Below are positions 20,576-31,527 of a stretch of DNA of 64,000 nt, in pieces. The notes under the pieces are model-generated. The model was not told the origin of the DNA. It did no database searches and worked only from the letters and a program-made list of their open reading frames with translations. Location of the stretch: positions 664,220 through 728,219 of the forward strand of contig BCHH01000008.1 of NCBI GenBank assembly GCA_001599595.1, given 5' to 3'. The position numbers and the translations under genes are program-made. The first letter of the stretch is position 1; each line of letters opens with the position of its first letter. This DNA comes from Beverwykella pulmonaria. Its lineage: Eukaryota; Ascomycota; Dothideomycetes; Pleosporales; Melanommataceae.

Positions 20576-22509
20576 ATTTTACTTCGTAGTTATGCTCAAG
20601 AGTAATCCTCGGAATCGAAGTGTCGGAGAGTATGTTAAGTAAGCAATGGATAAACAACCTCGTGAGTGTTGGACAAGAGTAGGACAACAGAAGAAGAGAG
20701 GTTGGATTGACTTGTCCAAAATTATCATGCGCTCTGCGGACATGGCCCAAATGGTCGGGCTCGTCTCGTCCCGTGGGCATGCACATCCGTTGGCATATGC
20801 TAGGCCAGAAGATAACCACAAGGCAAATACCATACAGCCGTAGAGCAGAAAGGTAACACAAAACAGAAGACAGGTTCGACTGCAAGGATGCGTGATGAGC
20901 GCCGTTCGAAATATCATATTGCCAAGATGTTAATCAAACAGTCAATAAAATATGTCTCGACTGCGCCGCACTCATACTTCAACTGCAGTGGAATTTGAGG
21001 GGAGAAAAAATAGCCTTCATCTTTGGTTGATGAACTTGATTTGCCAGGGGAGGTTAGGCAAATTCTGCATGTATTCATCAAAACGCAAAATTGACACTGC
21101 ACATGTAGAACAAAAAGACGGGTCGATTGCAAGAGAACGAAAATGTAATTTTGATTTGTCTCATGAATCAGACGCACGGGCTAAGTCAGTAAGGGCTTTT
21201 TAACCTGGCCGTCTGAGGATATTTGATCGCATTTATTAGTGAGCAGATCAGTAATCACATAGTACCTTCAACCACATACATCATATCTACAACGTATCAA
21301 AATAAGACTGGAAATGCGTTAGAGTTCTATTACATCAAATATGGCTACCCCGACAGTGCGGTCATGCTACAACTGTACTCCCAATTTTCCTAGTATTGAA
21401 CACCGAACCTGTTAAGTCTGCTCGTGCGATATTAGCCTACATATAACATGCCAAGAACATTGTAAGAGTCTATATGAGTCTCTACGTGTAGACAAGAGAT
21501 GTGTACTAGCCGTAGGTGAGTGTTAATATGTGAAGGTATCATGAATCGGACCATGAAAAGGATACGGTGATTTTGACGATGTCCTGCCTATTTTTATGTG
21601 TATCAATAGATAGGGAATTACATTCGCTTTCAGATGAATTTGACACCTTGGTGATAGCTGTAAACGGTGTGTATATATGAATAATAGGAGCTATAGTTTT
21701 GATGGGTCGCGAATTGGCTACACCCAAAACACGAGCCAATTATCCTCCACAACGATGCATCGCCTGCTTACATACCGGTACTCACCTCTCATTGGCTCTT
21801 AAGCGAGTATTTGTGGAGCCGTCTGATTCATGAGATAAGTTTCGATGTTTTTACAAAATTACGCACGAAGCCTCCCAACACTTCCCAGCTCCGGTCCCGA
21901 CGCGGTTATCCTAAAGCAGAGCTGTAAAACACAACTGCCAAATATATCAGCTTAAGCAAGAGTCGGCCGTGGTGTGAAATACCTGGGGTTACGGGCCATT
22001 CGGAAGTGCCCAGCGGCCCACACCTTCCGGCGAACTGTGCCACCGTGCTCTATTTTTCTTGGCCAACTGCAACCATGAACCTGTGCCTCCTGTTAGATAA
22101 ACAATGCATACGTACTGAAGATAACACTGGCTCTTGTCAATCTCATAATCCTCCATGCTACGCCACAACACTGCAGCCTGGAAGCTCAACGTAGCCTTCC
22201 AACAGCCCGGCGAATGTTTAGGCTCATAACCGCCCGTCGCAACGGTAACTGCGGTTTTAGAAGGCGGAGTGAACAAGCGCCGTGCCGGAATAAATCGCAT
22301 ATTGATGGAGCGGTCTGACCCATGCGAAGGACTGCTTGAACCCCGAATAATCGAGCCCATGATGTTGTGCTTGCCTATCTCGACAACGCTTCGCCCCTAT
22401 TCTCTGAGGGTCTTTCCATTCCACCTCCTTCAGCAGTTTCTCCTGGAGAACTGAAAGAACCTTTCCAGAGCATCGAGTCTGCAAGATTCAGCCTTGAACA
22501 AGAGTCAAG
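20576..22509. other. Intergenic region between P450 and hydrolase
   Basis: A 1.9-kb divergent promoter region. It contains a 16-bp inverted repeat (21159-21174 and 21820-21835, core CTCATGAATCAGACG) enclosing about 645 bp that is AT-rich and without clear coding sequence. Hydrophobic open frames at 20541-20917 look like P450 anchors but do not splice in phase to the P450 gene. Confidence 0.4.
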
Positions 22510-23969
22510 ATGGCACGCCGACAAGAAGCCGAGCAAAGTCTACAAAAAATGACCGCAGATTTCATCGAAAAGATCACACCAATGCTCTTCACCCCGGTCT
22601 CTATGCAACAGTTGGTGACCGCAAAGGACTCTCAGGCTAAAGGCCCTATGTGGGTTAGTCGAACTACCTTCAACAAGCCGGAGGATCGCGACGAACTTAA
22701 GAGCGTTGTGGTAAAAGCACTCGATGACCTGGCTCCCAGTAAAGAACGAATTAGCGACTTTTCTATCGAAGACGTCAACGTGCAATGGACATCGTTCAAG
22801 CCTTTGAGCCAGGAGAAAGAGCCAGAGCCTTCCATAAGTGAGCAAGAGAAGTATGGTGGTATGATGAAGGACGTAACAACGGATAGCGTCGTCCTGTATG
22901 CCCATGGTGGATTCTACTAGTTAGTATAGCTTGGAAGACCGCGAAGGGTGTTATTGACTTACCCGATATATAGCACCGGAAGTCCAGCATCCGTACGACT
23001 TATAACTCTTGCACTAGCTCGGGAAACAGGTGGTCGATGCCTTGTACCCGACTACCGGTTGGCGCCGCAAAATCCCTTCCCAGCTGCAATTATCGATCTT
23101 TTCCTCACGTATCTCTCTCTCCTATATCCGAGCGAGGGTTCTATGCATACCGCAGTCTCAGCTAAAAATATCGTATTTGCAGGGGATAGCTCAGGAGGGA
23201 ATTTGGTGCTCAGCCTGCTGGTGCTGCTGCAACACATTCGCGATCACAACAATGGTCGCGTACAATTCCAGGGCAAGTTTGTCGATGTTCCACTTCCAGC
23301 AGGGATCGCTACTCTGAGCCCGCACTGTGATCATACCATGTCCTTGTAAGTGAAGCGGTCTAGCATCTTTTCCCTTCACTCACACAAAAATATAGCGAAT
23401 CCCATGGTCGGAACCAGCCATACGACATATTTATTTTGGATGTGCTGCCACACCTGCAGCCTTCGTTCCCTGCTTGTGATCTGTGGCCAACCCGTCCTCC
23501 GCGGGAAGACATATACTGCGATGGTCCCACCTTGCTTCACCCACTTGTCAGTGTGGCTATTGCGCCTAGTTGGTCCGCCGCGAACATGCCGCCCATGTTC
23601 CTCGCATGTGGACAAGAAAAGCTGACAGACGAGGCGTATTACCTTGCACAACGAGCTGCGAAGGGGGGGACAACGGTCCAGTTCTCCCAGTATGATGCAC
23701 TGGCGCATAGTTTCGCTGGTTACTTTCCAAAGCTACCTCAGTCCAAACATGTCCTTCACCGCTTCGGCTCTTTCTGTCGCGAGGTGGTTCAGAACCCTAG
23801 TCGGTTGAAAAGTGAATGGGTCAGATATGCTGCGGACGACATGAAATTCCAGGGGGCTGAACTGGACCTTCCTGTCAGTCTAGATGAAATGGGTCGAAAG
23901 AGGAAGATGCAAGAGAAGGTGGCAGGGCGCAAACCGTGGACCGGACCGGCAGAGAGAGCCTTGCTCTAG
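22510..23969 (+). CDS. Alpha/beta hydrolase, HSL/esterase family
   Basis: Serine esterase or lipase-like hydrolase. Exons are 22510-22919, 22974-23345 and 23396-23969 (451 aa), with introns of 54 and 50 nt. VLYAHGGFYYTGSPASVRL near residue 132 holds the HGG oxyanion motif of the hormone-sensitive-lipase family. FAGDSSGGNL near residue 206 contains the nucleophile Ser. The acid and base are probably in CGQEKLTDEAYYLA (Asp) and YDALAHSFAGYF (His). DYRLAPQNPFPAA is another family signature. No signal peptide is visible, so it probably acts inside the cell. Flanked by a P450 and an Old Yellow Enzyme, it may hydrolyse an ester or lactone in the same pathway; this is inference from position. The start has a good context (AAGATGGC). 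Confidence 0.92.
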
Positions 23970-24568
23970 GGATGATCCGTGCGGCATTTGCTGTAGAATA
24001 ATTAGGGTTGAACTGGTAGGCATGAATCTAATCGATGAGTTATAGCCCAAAGGATATGCGTCTGCTGCCAAACTCATCTTTGGGGCATATGCCCTCATCA
24101 CGGCTCATTCAAAGATCAAAGCGTTACAGATGTCAGCTGGATGCGGATCAAAAGCCTGGACAGACGCGACGCTAGTATAAAAGAAAGGTATATACTGTAT
24201 CATTTGCTCCTTTTACTGCTTAACGCTGCCAGCCCCTCTCCTAGGCATCTTCTTAACCTCCTTAACCTCCACATTCGTAGCCTGCCTATTCTTCCCAATG
24301 ACTTGCACACCACCATTCTTCAAGTCCTCTATCTACGCAACTGACTCTAAAAATATGCAGATTTAACTCACCGTGCCTCATTACTTTTAGGCCTATGTAG
24401 AGTGGCTGCTCTGTATAGCTAACTTTGGGACCCTTTTAGCTTCTCTCGTCCGGACATATGAATAGACACCCGGACCCCCTGTCCAAAAACTAAAGAGCTA
24501 TTGGTAAAGGGTGAAAGAAACGAGTATAAATTCTCAAAGCTACTGCCTATGATTGAACTCTGACCATT
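23970..24568. other. Convergent 3' region (hydrolase / OYE)
   Basis: About 600 bases between two convergent stop codons. No gene recognised. A pair of inverted segments (GTCCGGA near 24450 and CCGGAC near 24471) could form a small hairpin. The rest is AT-rich. Confidence 0.35.
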
Positions 24569-25705
24569 CTATGCGTCTCCAGAACCAAGTCCATTGGACC
24601 TTTCTCGCCCGTCTGCCAGATATTCCTTGCTGAATGGGTAATCCGAATAACCCGCTGCTGACTTGTAGACATAGAAGGTTTTCCTATTGTATGCATTGAG
24701 CTCCAGACCCTCCCTAATTCTATATACGAGATCCGGATTTGAAATAAAATGTCGGCCAAATATGACCATAATGTCCTTTTCCGGATACGCCTCATCCACT
24801 AGTTTCTGTGCCTCTTGCGGCGTATACCCGCCAGCAACTAGGAGTGGACCATTCCAGAGATGGTATGCAAAATCTAGTCGGCCGTGACCATCGTAGTCCT
24901 CGCTGCCGGATATCCGCGACTCCACGAGGTGAAGATATGCGATATTTGACTGGGTGGCTTTGTTGATGACATCCGTAAATTGCGGGATGGGATCCTCCAT
25001 TCTCATGCCCTGGAAGGTACTCCAGGGGCTCAGGCGGAGGCCGACACGTTCTGGGCCGATGGCACTGACGACAGACTTTATCACGTCGCTGAGAAGGCGA
25101 GACCTGTTCTCCACACTCCCGCCGTACTCATCGTGACGTTTGTTGCTGACGTCCTGAATGAATTGGTCAAGGAGGTAGCCGTTGGCACCGTGGATCTCGA
25201 CGCCGTCAAACCCCGCCCGGATGGCGTTCCTCGAAGCATCTACAAAATCTTGGACCGTCTGCTTGATCTCCTCGATAGTCATAGCTTGTGGCACCGTGGC
25301 GCCTTCTTCGATCGGAATGGCACTAGGTGCTACGATAGCGAACCCCTCCTTTTGGGCCACTTCGACATCCGCAGCACGGCCCATTGCGAATAGCTGACAG
25401 AATATGAAGCATCCTTTGCTATGGACTTCGTCGGTAATGGTTCTCCAGGCAGCGATTTGGTCTTCGCGCCAAAATCCTGGTCCGTTGGTGAAGCCGCCAC
25501 AGGTTGCTGATATGAAGGTTCCCTCGGTGATAATCAAAGTACCGGGCACAGCAGCCCGCTGGCCATAGTATTCCTTCATTAACGGTGTCGGTACTCGGTC
25601 GTCAGACGCCCGGAGGCGAGTGAGTGGAGCCATCCCGATGCGATGCTTCACTTCCACATTGCCTATTTTAAGGGGGTTGAAAAGACGTGATTGAGGCATG
25701 GTCAA
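24569..25705 (-). CDS. NADH:flavin oxidoreductase, Old Yellow Enzyme family
   Basis: FMN-dependent ene-reductase that reduces activated C=C bonds, as in 12-oxophytodienoate reductases and the ergot-pathway EasA group. One exon, 378 aa, full length. FNPLKIGNVEVKHRIGMAPLTR is the N-terminal FMN-binding strand. HGANGYLLDQFIQDVSNKR holds the substrate-anion His and Asn; EYGGSVENRSRLL and VGLRLSPW follow. GPLLVAGGYT and MVIFGRHFISNPDLVYRI bind the FMN phosphate. The barrel Tyr that donates a proton cannot be assigned without an alignment. It converges on the hydrolase and shares strand with the regulator gene upstream. The start at 25705 (MTMPQSRLF) is natural; the second Met at 25699 is equally possible. 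Confidence 0.95.
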   Translation of the reverse strand: MTMPQSRLFNPLKIGNVEVKHRIGMAPLTRLRASDDRVPTPLMKEYYGQRAAVPGTLIITEGTFISATCGGFTNGPGFWREDQIAAWRTITDEVHSKGCFIFCQLFAMGRAADVEVAQKEGFAIVAPSAIPIEEGATVPQAMTIEEIKQTVQDFVDASRNAIRAGFDGVEIHGANGYLLDQFIQDVSNKRHDEYGGSVENRSRLLSDVIKSVVSAIGPERVGLRLSPWSTFQGMRMEDPIPQFTDVINKATQSNIAYLHLVESRISGSEDYDGHGRLDFAYHLWNGPLLVAGGYTPQEAQKLVDEAYPEKDIMVIFGRHFISNPDLVYRIREGLELNAYNRKTFYVYKSAAGYSDYPFSKEYLADGRERSNGLGSGDA

Positions 25706-26876
25706 AGATTTCTGAAAGCTCGTTCTCGATTATGGTGGAAAGATGAAAATCTAGATACTTGGAGTGCTAGAATACCCAGGTATTTGTACTCGTCTTTCAA
25801 CGGAAGGCCTACCGCAGTCGTCAGATGAATGCAATGTCCCTTCAAGAATGGTTCTAACCAATTAGGGCAGAGAGATACCTCCCAAAAGGGAACAGATATG
25901 CTTCCAATTAGGGATAGTGGCAATGAGCTTTACCATTTTCGGGTATAGCTCTGCGCGTTTAGCCAGTCAACACTCTGCGAGACGAGAAAAGACCCACCGA
26001 CTTCTGCGCTAAGATCCGCGTCATTACCGCCGTAGTGTAGTAAGCGACACAGGCCCCGAAGTAATTTATGCGCGCTATTCCCACCAAAACTCGCTGAACA
26101 AAGCACGCACGAATTACCTCGGGGTCTAGTGGAGACAGATTACAAATAGGAAGGGTGCATCGTCACGGAGTTCAATAGTATATTCACAGTGACCTTTATA
26201 TAGCACTTCAAAGAAACTAGGGTAGAGAGAGAAATAGAGTAGAAAGAAAGCAGGCTACTACTGTGTGGCCTAGGAATGTATTGCGCAATAAAACACTAAA
26301 ACGCTCCTTGGGGACATTTAGTATTTACTTTGCTACAAGATAAAGACATGTAGTTCCTGCCCCCAACACACGTACTCGCCGACGGGCCGCAGAGCACTGA
26401 AAGTGCGCGCTTATTGCACCTGTTCTTGTCTATTTGTTTCAGAATGGGTTTTAAGGCCATCCGACAGAGGTAAGTGGGGTTTACTGCACTACCAGGTGAT
26501 ATCACTCACATGATAAGCTTGTTTACAGTACCGATCGAGCCAGCTAGTTATCGACCGAGCTCCTTTGTTGGGGGCGGGAGGGAGATCCTAAGGGGGTCAA
26601 TATGTTGGTTGGTCAAAGGGCAGGCTTACAGGCTTGTGTACAGTACTTGAATAAGGCAGGTTTTGAAGTGTTATGTGTAATACAATGGGGTGAATGTTGT
26701 GCGGTTCTGCTATTTTGTTCATACAAGCATATTAGTTTCATGCTACATGAAATTACCATAATTAGCAAGGTAAATTATAGTTATGGTCGACCTACCCGAC
26801 TGTGTAGCCTTCCGAGGCAGAAGAATCCTGACCTAACTAAGATATAGCCCTCGGAGCAGGTCTGCGTTAAACTAGT
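25706..26876. other. Intergenic region upstream of OYE
   Basis: About 1.2 kb. The proximal part serves as OYE promoter; the distal part is downstream of the regulator gene. I see no gene. The stretch 26150-26300 (GTATATTCACAGTGACC, TTTATATAGCAC, purine-rich run, then TGTGTGGCC) looks like a decayed promoter or LTR-like fragment, but no paired copy exists in the window. Confidence 0.35.
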
Positions 26877-28640
26877 CTAGACGGAACTTTCTTCCCAGAA
26901 CGCCTTAACCTGTGACATAAATGCTTGTTCTGACCAAATGAACTGCTTTAGGATTTCAAGCAATTCCGGCCATGATATATACAAGCCTCTAAGCCTGGTG
27001 CTGCGGTTCAAGTGCAACAATGCTACGTAATCTGATCGTATAGTTCCAGTAGGGGCAAAAGCCCCTCCAATGTACAGGAGCCAAGCTAGTAAATCAGGCC
27101 GATCGTCCCATACGAGATCGCCGTTTGCTTGTTGTAGTTTGCAGAGTAGTTGTAATGAAAGGTGGGACTATGACATCCAAAATCAGCGCAGCCTGATAAG
27201 AGATTGAAATTTGAATAGAGAACACAATCCATGCGGCTGGCTTACGGGAATAGTTGAAGCACGCCAAAATTTGCAGCGCAGCATAGCTGAGCATAGATAT
27301 GCTGCTAGATGGCAACACTCCGAGATAGGAGAACGATTTGGTAAGCTCACTAGTCTCGACTGGATGGATGCTTGGTGATTATCAATATGTGCCATCGATA
27401 TTACATCCTCGATGCCGAAAAGGGCAGAGTCTCGGATGCATTGCAATGCATAGACGTCCTTGAGCACCTCAACGAACTCTTCGCCCAGTAAACGGGACTG
27501 GGCTTGGAATCCAGGGGGCACAATAAAGAAATTTGGTGAGAAAGGATCTCTTCTCCACTGAAGCTCGGAAAAGGTTGTGTGATCAACAACTCGGCTCGAC
27601 CCTGTCATCACTGAGGAATTCAAGTCTTGCCTGTCGGCTAATGTAAGAATGAGCCGTCAAGAATCGCTGCAATGTCGCTCACCAGAAGATGGCACGTTTA
27701 ATACCGTCACTCAAATACACGCCTCTTTTTCGACATACGTTAAGAAGCTGCTGTATTGCCCCCATGTGAAGTTGGACTTGACGCCGCATTCCAAGCCGAG
27801 CCTGTATCATTAAAAGGTCAGCTTTTTGCGCCTGCGTGCCTGCCAAAATTTGGTGACATCAAAGAGAAAGTTATGCAGACCTCTATACCAGCGAGCAGCA
27901 GAATAGCCCCTAGTGTCGATTCCGAAGTAGCACTATCTGGAGAACTCATCCTTTGACGAATGGAACTTAGTGCCTCACTCTGGTACCCGAGACATTCCCT
28001 GTCGATGCTGCCAGCAGTCGTCGCAAATGCAAATGTGAGCATGATAGCACTCAGAAGAGCGTGATCATCTAGCCCTTTTCGAAGAACCAAGCGAAAGTTC
28101 TGGAGCACAAGCTCGTCTGAAACGCTAAACACTGGCTCCGTAGCCCGTTGGGCCTTATCTAAACAATTCCATATAAGCCTTTGCAATGTAATATTATGAG
28201 TTCTTGCAAAACTCTTACGGTGACTATACAATAACTGCAGTCCTGGCGACTCTGCAGCGAGCATTTGGAACAAGTTGGGTGCACCTATGGAGAGGGAGCA
28301 CGGTGACGCGACAAGAGTTTCGCTTCGTTTTCTTTTGCTCACAGCTCGGCCAGGATCATCTTGCAAAGACACTACACGGAAATTATGACCTGAATTTTGC
28401 TGAAGCTTTCGTTTGTTCTCGAGGCCCCGCGCTACAGCATGCGACCGGGCTAGGCGCCTCGCTATGCGGTCCTTCGCGTGGTCTGGATTTCGGATGGAAA
28501 TGAATTGAAATTGGCCACCTGAGATTTTTTTTAGCTATAAGACACGGAATCGTAGTGCCTTGAGGCTTCGGTCTACCTAAACTGGGTTCGTTGCTGACTT
28601 CTCGGATGGATAACTTGTTGGGATCATTGTGTTGTGCCAT
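26877..28640 (-). CDS. Fungal_trans_2 (DUF3468)-type transcriptional regulator-like protein, no zinc cluster
   Basis: Five exons rebuilt: 28577-28640, 27881-28518, 27683-27801, 27246-27630 and 26877-27167 (498 aa). All four introns (52-79 nt) preserve phase. After a short leader, FQFISIRNPDHAKDRIARRLARSHA matches the N-terminal block common to many Pezizomycotina regulator-like proteins. The body has GILLLAGIE-like helices (TLGAILLLAGIE), LGMRRQVQLHMGAIQQLL and, in the last exon, RPDLLAWLLYIGGAFA, typical of the Fungal_trans_2 domain. No Cys6 zinc cluster is present in any frame near the start, so direct DNA binding is not evident. Next to the OYE, hydrolase and P450 genes it could be their regulator, which is inference. 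Without splicing, the locus looks like three disconnected frames. Confidence 0.82.
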
Positions 28641-29473
28641 TGATATGAGATGAGTTATTCAGAGCGACGGGTGTCGCCTTTAATCAGAATGTGTGTGCAC
28701 TCTCCCCCGGAAATACGCAATTGTATGCTATGTGCACAACTTCTCTATAAGCATGCGATGAGGTACATAGATGAGGGTGGTGGATTACAAATCGGAATTG
28801 CATAAGCGGTCACGTTAGGCAGAAACAGCAGAGCGTTTTGACGGCAACAAGCTCACCGTAGCGTTTTAACCACTTGCATATCTACGTAGCTTATAACACT
28901 AGACAATAAGTCTTAGTGTCTTGCAGGCTATAGCGCTTAGTAGATTTTTCTTCTAAAGGATCAGTATAGGATTCAACAGGTACTAGATTTGTGCTCTATG
29001 CACGCTGCACGGATTTCGTGAAGGTTTTCATGTTTGTTTTGTACAGTTTTAGCGAGCTAGGGGGTAGGAGCGGGTGTCTTTCAAATGCGTTTTTAAGCCG
29101 GGGCTGCCAGGGCCAGTTTGTGCTCTTAGATAGGTCGGGCGCTATTCATGTAGGTTTTTGAGCATGTGGCTGCTTGGGGAAAGTGACAGTTTGGGTGGAT
29201 CCCCCGCTTGGGAGGGAGCGGGAGTGGGTGTCTCGTGTAAGCGCTTTCGAGGCTATTCTGGTGGAGAGTTCTCAAGGTCGAACTGCTTCTCGCTATGAAT
29301 GACTATATTTAGCATTTTACTCCGCCATCTAGAACTGCAGCCTAGCGTCTGAGCCGAGTTAGCTCAGCTTTAAAGACGGTGTCGCCCCTTCACAAGGGGC
29401 GTTTCAGCCCAAGGACTCGGTCAAATATAACGCATTCACACAGAACTCTGCGTATGCGCCGAACTATACTTCA
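28641..29473. other. Divergent promoter region (regulator-like gene / HET gene)
   Basis: About 830 bases, no gene. It ends with two close hairpins (29349-29401, separate entry) in the likely promoter or leader of the HET gene. Confidence 0.4.
29349..29401 (+). promoter_or_regulatory. Two consecutive hairpins upstream of the HET gene
   Basis: CTGAGC (29349-29354) pairs with GCTCAG (29362-29367) across a 7-nt loop. CGCCCCTT (29383-29390) pairs perfectly with AAGGGGCG (29394-29401) across a 3-nt loop. The second stem has 8 pairs, 6 of them GC, and ends 72 bases before the predicted start codon. If transcribed it would be a stable leader hairpin that could limit translation. Role not shown. Confidence 0.5.
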
Positions 29474-31527
29474 ATGGAGCCAGATTGCCGACAAACAGCC
29501 ACGGAACGAAACTCTCTTGCTCGTATTGACTCTTAGTATGCTTTTAGCCTTATCCATATTGGAAGTGCAGGCTGACTACTCCCAGCAAATTGACATCGGG
29601 AAGGAAGATCCGCGTCATAGACATTTTGCCCGGTCGTGGAGACGCAGACATCATATGCATTTCCCGACTGATAAGCCTGGATGATGAGAATGAATGGTTC
29701 GAAGCCCTGTCTTATGTCTGGGGCGAGCGCATGGCAGACAACGCGATTGAGATATCAGGACGTCGGCTTGCTATAACGCGCAGCCTATACCTTGCACTTC
29801 GGCGCCTTCGAAGACATGACAGCAAGCGAACAATATGGGCCGATCAGCTAAGCATTAACCAATGGGACAATGACGAGAGATCGCATCAAGTCTCTATGAT
29901 GCGTGAGATTTACCAAAAATGTTCCGAGTGCGTGATTTGGTTGGGTGAAGTAGACGAGGTTGCTGCCAACTTAGACTTTGGTATTATGGATGTTCGAGAA
30001 GTCTTTTCCTTTCTCCAAATGGCTGCAAGACCTGAGGTTTCTGAGCCTGAGGAACTACCTACGCTCTTCCAAGAAGGAGAGGGAGGTGAGAAAGCGCGAA
30101 GAGCTTTCGCAGCGTTCGCCATGTACGGGAATCCTTGGTGGACCCGCATCTGGACGGTCCAGGAGGCAATAATTCCAACCTCGGCGTATTTCCTTTGGGG
30201 ACCTGTTCACGTTTCCCGGCAGGATGTGCTACTTGCGGCCACTCACCTAAAAACCAATTCAGAGGTGTTTTCTCGTTACTCTGGAAGGTTTCAGGCGCTA
30301 AGGAAATGGTACGCCGACCTCCTTAGACGCTTACTGTACCCTGTGCGCGGATTCTTCCACTATTGGAGTGGGGAAGGGACATTAGATCTTCTGATGCGAT
30401 GGCGTCATCGCGAAGCCACAGACCCCCGAGACAAGGTGTACGCACTGCTGAGCTTGTTGAGCCCAAGCAGTCTTCCCAGCGCCCAGCCCTGCAACTACGA
30501 TATATCCCCGGCTGTTCTGTTTTCACGAGTTACTTTTGATCTCATCCAAGAAGAGGGCGGCTTAAGGCCACTGCTAGGCTCCAGCGAGATGGCGCATAAG
30601 ACACCAAATTTACCGACATGGGCTATTGACTTCGCCTGCTCTAATCGTGTAGGACAACGCCAGCTGAAGTGGTGGAGTCATTCCCACCGCTACAAGGAGT
30701 TCCGTGCATGTGGCAAGAACAGACTGCAGGTTGAAATATCGGAAGATGGAAAAGCTCTCTCGCTCACTGGATACTGTGTAGACGAAATCATCGGAGTAAA
30801 CGATGTGTACCGAGTTGATGAAGACGAGCTCATTGATGGCGAAGAGCTTCGTGCAACAGTGATAAGTTGCACCAGGCTGATCCAACAATACATCGCGTCA
30901 AGAACGTATTCGAAGCCTCATCCTGCAGGAAAATCGCTTGCAAGAGTCTTCAGGAGGATCGCTAGGCAACATGAAGACTCTGAAAGGGATTCAACTGCAT
31001 ATCTAGAGCAAGGTGGAGGAGGAGGAGGCTGGGAGCAAGCGTTCGAGAACATGGCTTCACGATACAAAGACTTCCAAATGGATTCAGTCACATATATTGG
31101 AGGAGGATCTTGGAGTACAGCGTTTTGGAGAACAATGGTTGGCGATTTAGTCATGGACGAGTTTCCTGCTGGCAGAGTTAAAGGCGATCACAAGATCGAC
31201 TTCAGTTCTATCATGGCACAAGGACCGCTAGAAAAAGTTCCTCGCCGGCTTCTGCACGAATCACTTAGTGGTATGGTCGCGAACCACGCCTTCTTCATCA
31301 CGAAGATGGGGTATATTGGCATTGGCCCGCCAGAAAGTCAGATTGGAGATCAGGTTTGGATCTTGCATGGAGGTCAAGTACCATTCGTGATGAGAGCGAT
31401 TGGAAAGCATAACAACAACGATAGAGACCAGAGACTCTTGTTGGTCGGGGATGCATATGTTCATGGTATTATGGACGGGGAAGCAGTCCAGTCGGGTAGT
31501 TGCACGAGCAGGGTTTTGATCTACTAA
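29474..31527 (+). CDS. HET-domain protein (heterokaryon incompatibility type)
   Basis: Second HET gene. Exon 1 is 29474-29535 and exon 2 29586-31527 (667 aa). The 50-nt intron has GTATGC and CTGACTACTCCCAG. Without it the HET frame has no ATG before the domain. The protein starts MEPDCRQTATERNSLARIDS and continues GRKIRVIDILPG. The HET domain core is FEALSYVWGE, RTIWADQLSINQWDNDERSHQV, MREIYQKCSECVIWLGE and WWTRIWTVQEAI. DPRDKVYALLSLL follows. The C-terminal YVHGIMDGEAV closes the protein as is usual for this class. There is no repeat domain or NTPase, so it is the 'HET alone' architecture. Incompatibility function is known for relatives but cannot be shown from sequence. Confidence 0.9.

Noticed and set aside
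20541..20917. Hydrophobic frames upstream of the P450 that look like a membrane anchor
   Set aside because: They cannot be spliced in phase to the P450 exons, while MGSQDFLLLLLKLGL at 20575 can.
26150..26300. LTR-like fragment (TATA-like box, purine tract, TGTGTGG)
   Set aside because: No second copy, primer-binding site or target duplication in the window.
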